From the NCBI GenBank assembly GCA_964023205.1, contig OZ026835.1, forward strand, positions 615,501 through 679,500: a DNA stretch of 64,000 nucleotides. Direction: 5' to 3'. A model generated the notes under the pieces. It saw nothing but the letters and a program-made list of their open reading frames with translations, ran no database searches and was not told the DNA's origin. A program made the position numbers and the translations under genes. The DNA comes from Lutraria lutraria (Eukaryota; Mollusca; Bivalvia; Venerida; Mactridae). Each line of letters starts with the position of its first letter. Position 1 is the first letter of the stretch. Below are positions 23,607 to 35,319 of this stretch, piece after piece.

Positions 23607-23778
23607 CTGTAGGATAAAATTACATTAGTTCCTGTAGGATAAAATAACATCAGTTACTGTAGGATAAAATTACATTAGTTCCTGTAGGATAAAATTACAT
23701 CAGTTACTGTAGGATAAAATTACATTAGTGCCTGTAGGATAAAATTACATTAGTTCCTGTAGGATAAAATTACATTAA
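23607..23778 (-). repeat. 25-bp tandem repeat carrying seven copies of a 3' splice site
   Basis: The repeat ttcctgtaggataaaattacattag recurs exactly every 25 bp. The acceptor dinucleotide (ct on the plus strand) is at 23607, 23632, 23657, 23682, 23707, 23732 and 23757. On the coding strand each unit reads CTAAT...TTTTATCCTACAG|G. The innermost copy is the true acceptor of the exon at 23511-23606, and the unit also contains the exon's first five bases (GAACT). Using any outer acceptor would bring in a stop within four codons (GAA CTA ATG TAA, or TAA at once). Confidence 0.95.
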
Positions 23779-24039
23779 AATTATGTTAAATGAATAAAAT
23801 TTTAATTCAGAGCAGGTTAAATTTTTCAGGGCATGGTGAGTTCACAAGTTTGTTGACAGCTAGGACAATGTACTAAGATTATTTTTTGTGGACCACTGAA
23901 GCAAATGCCTGTCTGTCCACAAAAACTACAAATACTTTAAAATATATCATTATTACTGACATTGGAGCATTGAAAAGTGGATAAAGAATTTGGATAAATA
24001 TCATAAACATGATAAATCTAAAGAAACAAGGGACAGAAA

Positions 24040-24430
24040 TTGTCACAAAACCAGGTCTTCATTTTCAAGATGCTTATCCCTTGAGCAATGTAGGAGGAGT
24101 TGTGCACAGAGGAGTATTTCTCTATATTACATATGCGCAAAATAAATAAAGAGTCATAATTCAGCCAAAATAATTAAATCAAAACCCCAACGATATGCAT
24201 TGTTGGGTCACTTGATGACAATAGTTCTCTGAAAGTTTGGTCAAAATCCCTTCAGAAATGTGTAAGGTCAGTATGTAAAGAAGAAATTTAGGGCACAAAA
24301 TAAACGAAGAGCCACAAATCAACAAAAATGTCACACAATTATGCGCTGGGGTACTTCAATACTTCAATGAAAGTTTGGTCAAAATCCCTTGAGAAATGAA
24401 AGAGATAAAGCAGACAGAAGAAATTGGGGA
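24040..24430 (-). repeat. Reversed copy of the ~165-bp tandem family seen at 0.6-1.6 kb
   Basis: Shares cttgagaaatg/cttcagaaatg, gacaatagttctctgaaagtttggtcaaaatccctt and gcgcaaaataaataaagagtcataattc, the reverse complement of the left-edge units; about two and a half units. Confidence 0.65.
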
Positions 24431-25159
24431 CAATCACCTTTTAGAAAATGACTGTTACATCTAACAAAAATGTTTTAACAGTTTTAAGTTTATGACTGTA
24501 AAACAATCTAGCCATGCTGTAAAAATTTTCAAATTCATGTAAAAACTGTTATAATTATTGTTTCAGGCAGACTCAGATTACATCATGATGTAGTGTACAT
24601 CAGAACTTTAATAATACAAAAGGATGATTAGCCATGATGAAAAAATATCACTTACAGTCTTATTTACATCTAATAACACACAACCATGAATAACATGGAC
24701 AATGAATATATGTATTCATAAAATAAGACAATTATCTGTATTTACTATATTTACTCAAATTACTGGTAATTGATTTTGGATAAAAAGTTATAGATTGTTC
24801 CAAAACAACACAAAATGACTCCCACCACAACACATTTAATAAAGTCCACACACATTAACAAGTAGTTACCAACTGTAGGCATTTAGGGACAAGGTCAATT
24901 AAAGCAACAACAATAAATACACTCCCCCTACAAGAATTATACAAAACAAACTAAGGGCAACTTGTAGGTCATTGAGTTCTCATTTAATTTACTGATATAA
25001 TGCCATAAGTTTATCATAATTCTCTTACATACTGCCTGATAGTAAACTGGTCTGAAAGTCTTGTATACCTTGTAATTGAATGCATGCCATACCAAATATT
25101 TTCATAGAATAATGAACCAAAGAAATAATGTGTGATTCAGATAAGTCTTATGAAAATCA

Positions 25160-25805
25160 GACAACATTTCAGACAGAGTTCCAGATGAGTCATTTCAGAT
25201 AAGCCATTACAGACAAGGCATTTCAGACAAAGTGTTTCAGACAAGGCATTTCAGACAAGACATTTCAGACAAGGCATTTCAGACAAGGCATTTCAGACAA
25301 GGCATTTCAGACAAAGCATTTCAGACAAGGCATTTCAGACAAGGCATTTCAGACAAAGCATTTCAGACAAGGCATTTCAGACAAGACATTTCAGACAAAG
25401 TGTTTCAGACAAGGTGTTTCAGACAATGTATTGCTGATAAGGTGCATCAGACAAGACATTTCAGACAAGGCATTTCAGACAAAGTGTTTCAGACAAGGCA
25501 TTTCAGACAAGACATTTCACACAAAGTGTTTTAGACAAGGTATTTCAGACAAGGCATTTCAGACAAGACATTTCAGACAAGGCATTTCAGACAAAGTGTT
25601 TCAGACAAGGCATTTCAGACAAAGCGTTTCAGACAAGGCATTTCAGACAAGACATTTCACACAAAGTGTTTTTGACAAGGCATATCAGACAAGGCATTTC
25701 AGACAAAGTGTTTCATACAAGGCATTTCAGACAATGTATATACAAAAAGATTTTAAGACAATGCATTTCTGACAAGGTATTTCAGAAAAGGTATTTCAAA
25801 CAAGG
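25160..25805 (+). repeat. 14-bp minisatellite
   Basis: Unit catttcagacaagg, about 45 copies, with variants aaagtgtttcag, aaagcatttcag and aagacatttcag. Three units make 42 bp, so frames stay open and encode FRQGISDKAFQTRH-like repeats. No codon or splice evidence makes them real proteins. Confidence 0.95.
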
Positions 25806-26212
25806 TACAATTAAAATTGAAAATGGCAAAGCTGTTTCCCGAAACTTTTCTATGAATGTAGCTTTTAACCTTATGTATACAGCCAAAAAGAAAACATTTA
25901 CATGTATTTAATGACATAAACATATCATAAACCTATCATAACATTGCACACATACTTTTATTAATCAGACAACTTAACTCCTTTTATATCATTAGACTTG
26001 TCATTTGTCCGACATTAACACAGGTCACTAGCTATAATGACAGAAAACTACACACTTCATACCTAGACATCAAGAAATTAGAAATATTACAATCATCTGA
26101 CATTAATTAATGCAAGCACAATCATTGGTTATATAAATTCATTATTGAATCAACGAAATGCTTCTATTAATCACAAAGTATGGCGAGATGCCAAAAGTAA
26201 CAAATATGGCAA

Positions 26213-26916
26213 ACAAGAGGGTCAATATGGCCATAGACTGCTCACCTGAGAACAGAGGCACTGTAATTAATGATCAGGTAACATATTTTCATCTAGAATA
26301 ACCCATTTTTATGTAAATTTTGATACCAAAACCAACAATGAAGGTACAATCTGTTAAACAAGCTAAATCATAGCAAATTTTCTAATCCAAGGAACCATAA
26401 CTCATGAAGTTGTGGTCCAATTAGACCAATAACTAAACTTGTCCAAGACTGTAAGATCATACACATTAATTGAAAATAGGATTAGGATTGGTGAATAAAT
26501 GAAGGTGCTAGAGTGTAAACAAGCTCAAAGATAGCAAATTTTCAAAGTCAAGGGTCCATAACTCTTGAGGTTCTGGTCCGATTCCGCCCATAATCAAACT
26601 TGTCAAAGATCTTTTTGGTTATACACATTTACTGAAAATATTATTTAGATTGGTGAATAAATGAAGGCGCTAGAGTGTAAATAAGCTAAATATAGCAAAT
26701 TTTCTAAGTGAAGGGTCCATAAGTTATTGTCTGATTTTGCCGATAATCAAACTTAGCCGAGACATTGTGGCCATACACATTGTGACCAAGGTTATTCACG
26801 ATTGGTTAAGAGATGTAGATGCTAGAGTGTAAACAAACTAATTGTTGACGGACGACGTATGCCAGACATTGATCGATCCTGAAAGCTCACCTGATTCATC
26901 AGGTGAGCTAAAAAAG
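26213..26916 (-). repeat. AGCTCACCTG-type element, reversed full copy
   Basis: Starts AACAAGAGGGTCAATATGGCCATAGACTGCTCACCTGAG and ends AGCTCACCTGATTCATCAGGTGAGCT plus a run of A. The inside has ~165-bp modules (aagctaaatatagcaaattttc; ccataactcttgaggttctggtccgatt). It is the mirror of 4220-5228 in its ends. Confidence 0.8.
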
Positions 26917-27332
26917 TATAGAATTTTTTACTTATAAATGATGAACAATCAGAGAAATGTCTGATTAAAATTGTTGGGACAAAAAAATTCAGAGACACTC
27001 CTCTAGCATAAAGAGTGCATCAACAGGTTACTGAACAGAACATCATAGGAATACAGTGGATTTCATCTTCAAGATTAACAAAGATATCTTATGTACAGTG
27101 GTCAGTTGACCCACTGAGAGCTCCAAAATAACCACAAAGTTCATACTTAACAAGAAATGAATACTTTACATTGATTAAGTGTTTCAGATGGGATTTTCAA
27201 GTGTAACACTTAATGGTTACATATGAATGAACTATTGGACCACAAAACATCACTTGTACTTTATGATAACACATGGGATCAAAATACATGTTACGACGTA
27301 GCGGATGTGACGGTATTTCTCAGTCTACTTAC

Positions 27333-27510
27333 AGATTGTGCTATATTTAGCTCTTCCTGTAGCCGACCGTAGGCGTGCTCCTTTACTTCATTCATCGTCT
27401 GATTTCTTCTCCTAGGATCCTCATTTGGTAATACTTCCGAGAGTGCATGTCGTAACGGACCTCGCCTCGCTGACTCTCGTCTCTGTACAGGAACATCCAC
27501 TTCACCGTCA
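27333..27510 (-). CDS. RAB3IP: Rabin8-like GEF exon; common exon joined to the alternative first exons
   Basis: The acceptor is tgtacattgcag|TGACGG, the donor CAATCT|gtaagt. The first T completes a Ser codon (AG+T) supplied by either first exon. It encodes DGEVDVPVQRRESARRGPLR...PRRRNQ then MNEVKEHAYGRLQEELNIAQ, whose last part matches vertebrate [20 protein letters not shown] at the start of the Sec2p coiled coil. The arginine-rich Ser-containing stretch before it could be a phosphorylation region (inference). Confidence 0.93.
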
Positions 27511-28680
27511 CTGCAATGTACAAGATTATATATCTATTATAGATACTTAATTTGCATTATACATTAAGACCTGTTAACACACAGCCTCAATACAACCTAA
27601 AGATACACATGACTGATGTTATCTGAGTATATCAGCATACATAAACATACAGACAACTGTTGTCATGACTAAACAACAGTTGAATCACCAAAGTTCAAAA
27701 TGCAGAATCTGAAATGAAATTACAATGACATAGTCATAACAAAGGGTTAGCATAAAATATATACATGTACAAATTTTCCTTGTGATACAGTTACTGAATT
27801 GGTGATATGAAGACTTAAACATTGAGTGATGATACAGAACAGAAGTGGTGAAGGTGTAGTAGTGCCTTTAATATAGTTGGAAAACATAGTCATTTGGTAA
27901 TAAAATATGTCATACCCTGGTATTTAGATATAGCGTTTTCAGCATTCAAACTTTAATGGTACACCATATGTACCAGTAAACACTATTAAGATTCGGGTAT
28001 CATTATGACGCATCAAATATGGTTGACTATTCATCATATAATTAACTCTACCCATGAACTTTAAGTCATTGCCTTCAAACATTGCCTTAAAAGTTATTCA
28101 TTCAAGCATACATTCATTGATGATAACAAAAGGGTTAGACGAAAAAATCTAATTAATTCAGCATAAACACCCAGGTATGTTAAATGATTAGAATAAATCA
28201 CCAACAACAATCATAATAATACAAAACTTTACACACCCAGGCAATACTATTGTGTGCCATACAAAGTATTTCTGCATCAAAGGTGTAAAAATTGTATGTG
28301 CACCTTTTGGCAAGGATGACACTTACAAGCAAGAGCCCTAGGTATGAAAACGTAAAAATGATACCTTTGGAGAGATGTATCCCAACCGTACAAATATATT
28401 CAAAAATCTATACAAAAAATTATGAATACTTCACCAATACAACATACACAATCACATGTCTCAGCTTGGCTCCCATTCTCAGCAACTTTCTCAAGAAATC
28501 AAGATAAATAGCCATCTCCCCAACCAGGATATAAACAAACTACTTGATTCTACTTAACTTAGAGACCATTAATTACAACAACATGTATACCGGTAGTTGT
28601 TTATTTAGATAGATTTTTTAACAGAATCCAAAGCCAACATGAAGTCATTTATGTTCTTAACAGTAGATTTACATTCATAA
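27511..28680. other. Intron sequence, nothing assigned
   Basis: AT-rich DNA upstream of the common Rabin8 exon. No repeat or exon was recognised. Confidence 0.35.
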
Positions 28681-28681
28681 T

Positions 28682-29068
28682 CAGGGCTTTCAAATTGAAA
28701 TGACCTAAAATAAGCAAAAGTTCAAATACAAGGGCAGATAACTCAAAAACGAGATCAGTGACCCCCAATTTTGCTTAAAATGGTTCTGTTGTCATATGCT
28801 ACGATCAAGTTTAAAAAAATTCCATTGTTCAGTTTTCATTTTGCCTATTTGTCTATGTGAAAAATGTAGCGAACTGCAGCAAATGTCTTTAAATGGCATA
28901 CATGTTGACTCCTGAAATTTGCAAAACTCATGAGAATTTGTACCAAACTGTCAAATTTACCATTTATAAGACATAGGTATATACATAGGAAATTCTCTGT
29001 TGACCCTTCAAATAAACAGCTACAGATTATTTTTGACAGTCAACTTTTGAAGACTAGTGAGCACCCTG
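28682..29068. mobile_element. Possible MITE with CAGGGC... termini
   Basis: Left end CAGGGCTTTC and right end GAGCACCCTG form short inverted termini. GACCCCCAA and CAACTTTTGAAG are shared with the insertion at 46380-46543. Flanks cataat/aataat give at best a weak target duplication. Confidence 0.4.
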
Positions 29069-29452
29069 AATAATGTATCAGATACGGTTTATGATTCATT
29101 CAATAAAATATGAATTTACCCGAATTAGGTATTTCTCATCAAAGTGCTTCCATTTTGTCTGATATGCATGAGAAACAAAGATTCTCCTTTTGTAAATCAC
29201 CATAGCAACCTAGCTACCAACATGTACACATATTTGAGCATGCCGGATAGATATCATGCTTGTTGGACTGAATGCTTTTAGTATGTTGCTTACATTTAAG
29301 TTATTGACATTAAAATGAAATAAAAATAAAAACTATTGTATGGAATTAAGTGCTTTCTATAATCAAGATTTCCTATCCACTCTGACAACACCAGAATACA
29401 AATATATACAGATATAATATAACTTAGGTCTATCACCCAGTTACATAAAATT

Positions 29453-29631
29453 ATACAGTTCAACATCTCCAGAGCAGCCCTCTCTTGAGCAACAACCTCC
29501 CTTCAACAACACCATGATTTTTCCCAACTGTTCCATTTAACTATTAATTTCACTTCTGTAGAACAACATGGACCTCTCAAAAGTGACATAATTTTGCTAC
29601 TCAATCCCACAGGGTGTTGTTTTGCACTGTA
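29453..29631. mobile_element. MITE, TACAGTnCAACCTCTCC family
   Basis: Starts TACAGTTCAACATCTCCAGAGCAGCC and ends TTGTTTTGCACTGTA. Inner ACAACCTCCCTTCAACAACACCATGAT matches 57626-57793. About 179 bp; the TA ends suggest TA target sites. Confidence 0.75.
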
Positions 29632-29804
29632 CTTTCACAAATACTAAACGATAGACCTACTTTATATAGACTTTATCATAATTATATTGTCCAGAGTTTG
29701 TTTTATCAGATATATTAATTAATATTTAATTATTTTACAGGTATATTTATCATGTAAACAACAAAAACCAATGATTTTAGCAGGATCTTCCGCTACTATA
29801 GTAA

Positions 29805-31341
29805 CTAGAACTATCATTAAAGGTGATGAATACCCCCAGATGCGGCCTTGACACAGTTATTGTTACATTTTACAGAGGAAAATATAATGCATTTTCATTT
29901 TTTTAATACCTGCAAATTGTTGCTTAGATATATCCTGACCAGTTTCTAAATATATATTATATAAAAAATAACAAAGGGCCATAACTCATTAAAATTTACT
30001 TGGACAAAACCTATTGTGGACATGCACAACTTGGCAAACTACTTATCACTTCTAATTGAATTCCTGCATGTAGTTGCTGAGAAATAGTACGGACAAAATT
30101 TACCTAATTGTATAAAACAAAGGGCCATAACTCAGTGAAAATTAATCCAAACAAAACCTGGTTATTGCATGCACAACTTGGCTTACTTTTTATAACTTCT
30201 GTGAAGTTTCATTGAATTCCTATGAGTAGTTACTGAGATATTGTATATACACTGTATAAAAAACAACGAAGGGCCATAACTCAGTGAAAATTTAACCAAC
30301 CAAGACAAGCTTAATGCATGCACAACTAGGCTAACTACTCATCACTTCTGAGAAGTTTTATTGAATTCCTGGCAGTAGTCAATGAGAAATAGTCAGGACA
30401 AAATTTGCCTATTGTATATACTGTAGAAAAACAACAAAGGGCTATAACTCAGTGAAAATCAATCCAAATGAAAAATGATTTAAGCATGCACAACTAGGCT
30501 AACTACTTAGTACTTCTGTGAAGTTTGTTGAAATCCTGTGAATAGTTGCTGAGAAATTGTCCGGACAAAATTTGCCTAATGTATATACTGTATAAAAACA
30601 ACAAAGGGCTATAACTCAGTGAAAATTAATCCGAACGAAAATTGCTTTAAGCATGCACAACTAGGCTTATTACTGATCACTTCTGTGAAGTTTCATTGAG
30701 ATCCTGTGAGTAGTTGCTGAGAAATTGTCCAGACAAAATTTGCCTATTGTATATACTGTAGAAAAACAACAATGGGGTATAACTCAGTGATGATTGATCC
30801 GAACGAAAATTGCTTTAAGCATGCACAACTAGGCTTACTACTGATCACTTCTGTGAAGTTTCATTGAGGTCCTGTGAGTAATTGCTGAGAAATTGTCCGG
30901 ACAAAATTTGCCTATTGTATATACTGTATAAAAACAACAAAGGGCTATAACTCAGTTTAAATTAATCCGAACGAAAATTGCTTTAAGCATGCACAACTAG
31001 GCTTACTACTGATCACTTCTGTGAAGTTTCATTGAGATCCTGTGAGTAATTGCTGAGAAATTGTCCGGACAAAATTTGCCTATTGTATATACTGTATAAA
31101 AACAACAAAGGGCTATAACTCAGTGAAAATTAATCCAAACGAAAAATGCTTTAAGCATGCACAACTAGGCTTACTACTGATCACTTCTGTGAAGTTTTAT
31201 TGAAATCCTGTAAGTAGTTGCTGAGAAATTCTCAGGACAAATTGTGTCTACAGACGCACGGACCGACCCACCGACCGACCGACCGACCGTCAAGCGTGAA
31301 TCCAATATAGCCCCCATATATTTCATATCTGGGGGTATAAT
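29805..31341 (-). mobile_element. Helitron-like (pearl-type) element with a ~165-bp tandem core
   Basis: On the minus strand it starts TATACCCCCAGATATG...GGGGGCTATATTGGATTCACG, then a GGTC-repeat tract, then about eight ~150-167-bp units (gggccataactcagtgaaaattaatcc...gcatgcacaactaggcttacta...tgagaaattgtccggacaaaatttgcc). It ends ATCACCTTTAATGATAGTTCTAG next to T (CTAG at 29805-29808). The layout (conserved flanks around a tandem core, CTAG|T end) matches the pearl/CvA type of molluscan Helitron-derived elements as I remember them. No ORF. Confidence 0.65.
31256..31289. repeat. (GACC)n microsatellite within the element
   Basis: Acggaccgacccaccgaccgaccg-type tract near the 5' end of the Helitron-like element. 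The same tract is found at 45535-45565 in a sister element. Confidence 0.85.
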
Positions 31342-31429
31342 TATTGTATGTATTCACGTTATTTGTAATCATGGTAGGATTTAGTTAAAATTATACCTGC
31401 CATGAATTTTAAGCTATAAAAGGTAAAGG

Positions 31430-31692
31430 TTTTGTTTATTATAGTGTCACCCCTATTGAAAGGGCCAGCCAAGTTGGCTTATGAGACACCTATCTTATAT
31501 TCGCACAGTACCTCCCGAATCTCCTTTTGCCGAGTGCCTCAGGCTCAGATGGGCATACGGTAGCCATTATTTAACTAGCTGGCAGCTCACCGACCGACCC
31601 CATCAGTTCTAACCCAGTCTTCACTGGGGTTCAAACCTTCGATATCCCGCTCCCAATGCGGACACCCTAACCACATGGCGACGGTCGCAGTA
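31430..31692 (-). mobile_element. tRNA-derived SINE (third family)
   Basis: Minus strand head GTCGCCATGTGGTTAGGGTGTCCGCATTGGGAGCGGGATATCGAAGGTTTGAACCCC has A box TGTGGTTAGGGTG and B box GGTTTGAACCC. The body extends to about 31430 (CACCCCTATTGAAAGGGCC on plus). Confidence 0.75.
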
Positions 31693-31874
31693 TGTTACCT
31701 CACTTCAAGTAAAATTTAATATCAGTCGTATCATTTTTTTTTAAATTGTGTGATTTATCTTTGGAAATTTAACATGGATTTGTCAAGTACGTATTGAGGT
31801 GATGTCATCTTTGCACGTATTAGACAATTTGTGTAAATATATTTTTTCCACTAAAGTGTAATATTATAACAATA

Positions 31875-32050
31875 GCCAGGATCGTTTGGCGACATTTCCA
31901 GCATTAATAGTGGAGACAGACCCCAAGTGTGTACCTGGGTAGGCCCACCAACCCTTTGCAAGTTAGGTGGACAGCTTCCTCACATAATGTGAAGTTTGGT
32001 CCCAGGTAGGATCTGACCTTATTAGACCATAACCACTTGATCACAGAATG
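31875..32050 (-). mobile_element. SINE with GGAAGACCCCAGGTGTATACCTGGG-like core, degenerate
   Basis: Core gagacagaccccaagtgtgtacctgggtaggcc, then agcttcctcacat and a decayed B box. Related to 12965 (opposite strand), 34790 and 46235. Confidence 0.6.
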
Positions 32051-33308
32051 ATGCCACTTGTGAAAATGAAGTTCAAATTGAGAAATCTAGACAAAAATGA
32101 TAGAAAACACATACAATATAGCTTTAAGAAAACTTATAAGATAAAACAGTTTATCATGAAGATAAAATAAATTCATTGGCTTTAATTCGTATACAAAAAA
32201 GGCTGTTTTACACTGTAGTTATTCAGTTCATCTGCTAATTAGAAAGGCAACTTAATTAGAAAACTTGAAGATGTTTCTATGGTATAATATACAATTTTAC
32301 ATGATTGCATACAGAATATGGTATTTGTCAACAAACATGGGAAAATGGTAAGAGCTGTAGACTTAATTACACATTATTATATCAGACATAAAACAATATA
32401 TAAACATAGGCTTGATCAAATATCAACACTGCCACAGAGAAAATTAAAACATACATAAATCTAAATGTATAATTGTATCAAGGTGTATATCATGCATAAT
32501 ACAGGTGATTTGCAAATCATTCAACAACGCTCTAATTATGACATGAAGAAGTTCTAAGCCATTGTGGTAATTACTAGTCCAATTATTCTGATGCCGAGGT
32601 AGTCATGGCGATATGGCAATTAAAATCGCGAACAACATTAAAGACCAAAAATGAAGTTTTATTTTTTATGATGATCATAGGGCAAGTGTAACTTACATTT
32701 CACTGTGAGAAGAATGCAAAATGTTGGTTTCAATTTAAAAATTTGTTTTTTTTTATCGGTTTTCATATTTTTGAGTTTTTGTCACACACACTTAATATAT
32801 AATGATTAGACAAGGAGGAGGAGGTGAAACACCCACATAATACTAACAACATTAATAATCACATTTAACAAAAGGCTGCGTGACAATTGTAATATAAATT
32901 TATTATCATTTAAACATGCGGTCGACAGTGTGCTAGCTTGAATTCAGTACAGACGATTAATAACAAAATTCATGCATCAAACAACAACTTGGGGAAAATC
33001 CCAGCAAAACATATTTTGAAACCACACATTTTGTTTTCCTAGAAGACAAAATTCATCATCTTGTTCATTTAACAAGTTTAACAATATTGACTTGTGGACA
33101 AAAAAATAACCCATAAACATAGGTTTGAATTTTAAGTTGATAAAAAATTATAATCAAACATCACACATTCATCACATGATACAATAAAGTTTGAAAAACA
33201 AATATTTTTTCAAATTAGAACTAAAAAATGTTTAATACATGTATCATGAATTTTCATATGAATTGCACAATATCAATGCATTCATCAATGTAAGTATGAA
33301 GACAGAGA

Positions 33309-33548
33309 TTTTTTTTTGTCTATATCGAGTTTTATGCCCCTTTTCAACAGTCAGTCATATGAGGCTGACAGTTCACCTACTCATCATTCCTGGGAAGAAT
33401 CAGTACTAGACTCCAATCCTCCGCAAGCAACTGCCTATTTTCTCACATAAAGAGGCATGGTCGGTAGCTGGGCTCGAACCCACGACCCTCTATCAGTGAG
33501 AGATTTGAAGTCAGCGATCTTAACCACACCACCATAGAGGCGGGTCAT
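33309..33548 (-). mobile_element. tRNA-derived SINE, well-preserved
   Basis: On the minus strand: CCGCCTCTATGGTGGTGTGGTTAAGATCGC (A box GTGTGGTTAAG), GTCGTGGGTTCGAGCCCAGC (B box), body GCCTCTTTATGTGAGAAAATAGGCAGTTGC...GGGGCATAAAACTCGATATAG, and an A-rich tail (the poly-T on plus at 33309). Related copies are at 22868-23112 and 41308-41975. Confidence 0.85.
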
Positions 33549-34785
33549 GAAGGCAGAAAAAATGACTAAAATCATGTATACAAAATACTAATCTTTTGCT
33601 TACTTCAAAAGCAAACCCTCCCTTACAAAATAATACTTTTAAACATTTTTTTAAAAAATGTATGTAAGAAAAATTTGTTAAAATGAAGGCCATTGAAGCT
33701 CAGGAAGCAGTGTGTATACTATATATATATAATTATGCACAACATGAATGATAAATAGAATCCTCCATTCATGAGATAAATTAAAATCACCATCAGTCTA
33801 CAAACACAGACATAGTTATCACTGACGGTAAATTAAAATCCGTACTAGTACAGTACCAACCACCAATTACGGAGACAATGTGATCTTGACACTATCTTTA
33901 TCTTCACTGCTATATAATCAAAAGACAATAATGTCACAGTACATATTGTACCACAGTGTGATAAGCACAGATAAACATAAAGTACCACAGGCTCACTTTA
34001 ATTCACTTCTATACATTAAATGTAGAAATGATGTGAGAAATATTGTGGAATCATTAATTTTCGTTGGGGATCCCCACAAATTTAAATGCAGAGATAAGGC
34101 AATTTTTTCAAAAATCAAAATCCACAAATCTATGTCCCAACGAAATAGCCATTTTAGTAAAAACCACGAAAATTGAGCCCAACGAAAAATAAATGAAAAT
34201 ACAGTATATGTGGAAGTTTTCTATTATTAACTGCATGGATGACCTATTAACCTACATTGTTTATATAAAACAATTTCAGGCTATATATCCATACTTTTAT
34301 TATTGCTATTTATTGGACAATATAAATCATAAACCAGAAGCATAAAAATATATGTGTCAGGAGTGTTTCATACAAAACAAACTACTACACAAAAAGTAAA
34401 TATAAACACAACAAAATATTCTTTTTAACATTTGTAACATCCCAGTTCACACATTATCTATTTTTCTACAAGTCCTATTATAAGATTCAGTGACAAATTG
34501 TTATATCATCGTCTAAAACAAATTTTGTCAATAAAATAAACTTCTTCTGATATAATTTGCATGTGTTGTAGAGACTTTTACGTTAATACTTTATGTTGTT
34601 TTATTTTCACTTTTTTCAACAAGATTTCTGTTACAACCACCATGCTGTTTTCATGGATTCTGTACCAGTATTAAACTAGTTCATACAAGTAATAGACAAT
34701 TTTGCCACATAATAATTAAATTACCAACAGTGGACGATAAATGACCTTAGTCATATTGCCCTCTAGCAAGAAAGCATCACAGAGC
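33549..34785. other. Intron DNA with one decayed repeat
   Basis: The only thing recognised is a decayed repeat at about 34040-34205 (ttcgttggggatccccac...cccaacgaaatagcc...cccaacgaaaaataaatg), also hinted at near 23365-23450. Confidence 0.4.
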
Positions 34786-34789
34786 ACTT

Positions 34790-34960
34790 GTGTCACCCAT
34801 AGGGTTTAAACTCATAGACCTAGCTCTCTCCCTATTGAGTACATTTCCTGAAGATCCTGGGCGTACATCTGGGTATAGCCAGCTGAATAGCTTCCTCATA
34901 TGCAAGTTTTTGGAAATTTGAACTAACAGTGATGACGTGCTAGTGATTTCTAGTCATAGA
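34790..34960 (-). mobile_element. Degenerate core SINE
   Basis: Carries gaagatcctgggcgtacatctgggtatagcc and cttcctcatatgc, as in the SINEs at 31875 and 46235. Confidence 0.5.
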
Positions 34961-35026
34961 CCAAATTACACGCACTTTAAAAAGCAAGCTATTTATATTT
35001 ATATATAAAGGATTGATACGAGGTAA

Positions 35027-35209
35027 AACAGTCAAACCTGTGTTAGCAGGAACCTCTGAATAAAGGTCACCCTGTGAATAAAGGCCATTCTTTTAAAGAC
35101 TGTCATTGTTTGTTTTGAACAAAATGACCTCCAAATGAAGACCACCTGTAAATAAAGTCCATAATATGTCTTTCCCAAAGGGTGGCCTTTGTTCACAGGT
35201 TTGACTGTA
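35027..35209. mobile_element. MITE, ACAGTCAAACCTGTG inverted termini
   Basis: Left ACAGTCAAACCTGTGTTAGC and right TTCACAGGTTTGACTGTA form near-perfect 15-bp inverted ends. Interior ATAAAGGTCACCCTGTGAATAAAGGCC repeats. It lies 38 bp downstream of the donor of the proximal first exon. Reversed and partial copies are at 46842-47000 and 17380-17495. Confidence 0.85.
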
Positions 35210-35247
35210 TGTTATCATATAGTAGTATATAAAGTGTAATTAATCAC

Positions 35248-35318
35248 CTGAAAGGGTCTGTGTTCAGCTGTAGCCGATTATTGTTCTCCTCAAATATCAC
35301 ACATAATGTACCCAGCAT
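35248..35318 (-). CDS. RAB3IP: Rabin8-like GEF, alternative first coding exon (proximal)
   Basis: An ATG at 35318-35316 opens a 23-codon frame, MLGTLCVIFEENNNRLQLNT followed by DPF, ending in AG before a donor (TTTCAG|gtgatt). AG joins T at 27510 to give Ser and keeps the reading frame. An in-frame TAA lies about 30 bases before the ATG, so no longer start is possible. The evidence is the right phase, a good donor and an open frame; no similarity supports it, so it is less certain than the internal exons. Confidence 0.5.
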
Positions 35319-35319
35319 T

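Noticed and set aside
23607..23778. Possible CRISPR-like direct repeats
   Set aside because: Units are contiguous 25-bp repeats with no unique spacers, in a eukaryotic intron.
25232..25911. ORFs of 81-113 codons with FRQGISDKAFQTRH repeats
   Set aside because: They are translations of a 14-bp tandem repeat inside an intron, with overlapping frames all open.
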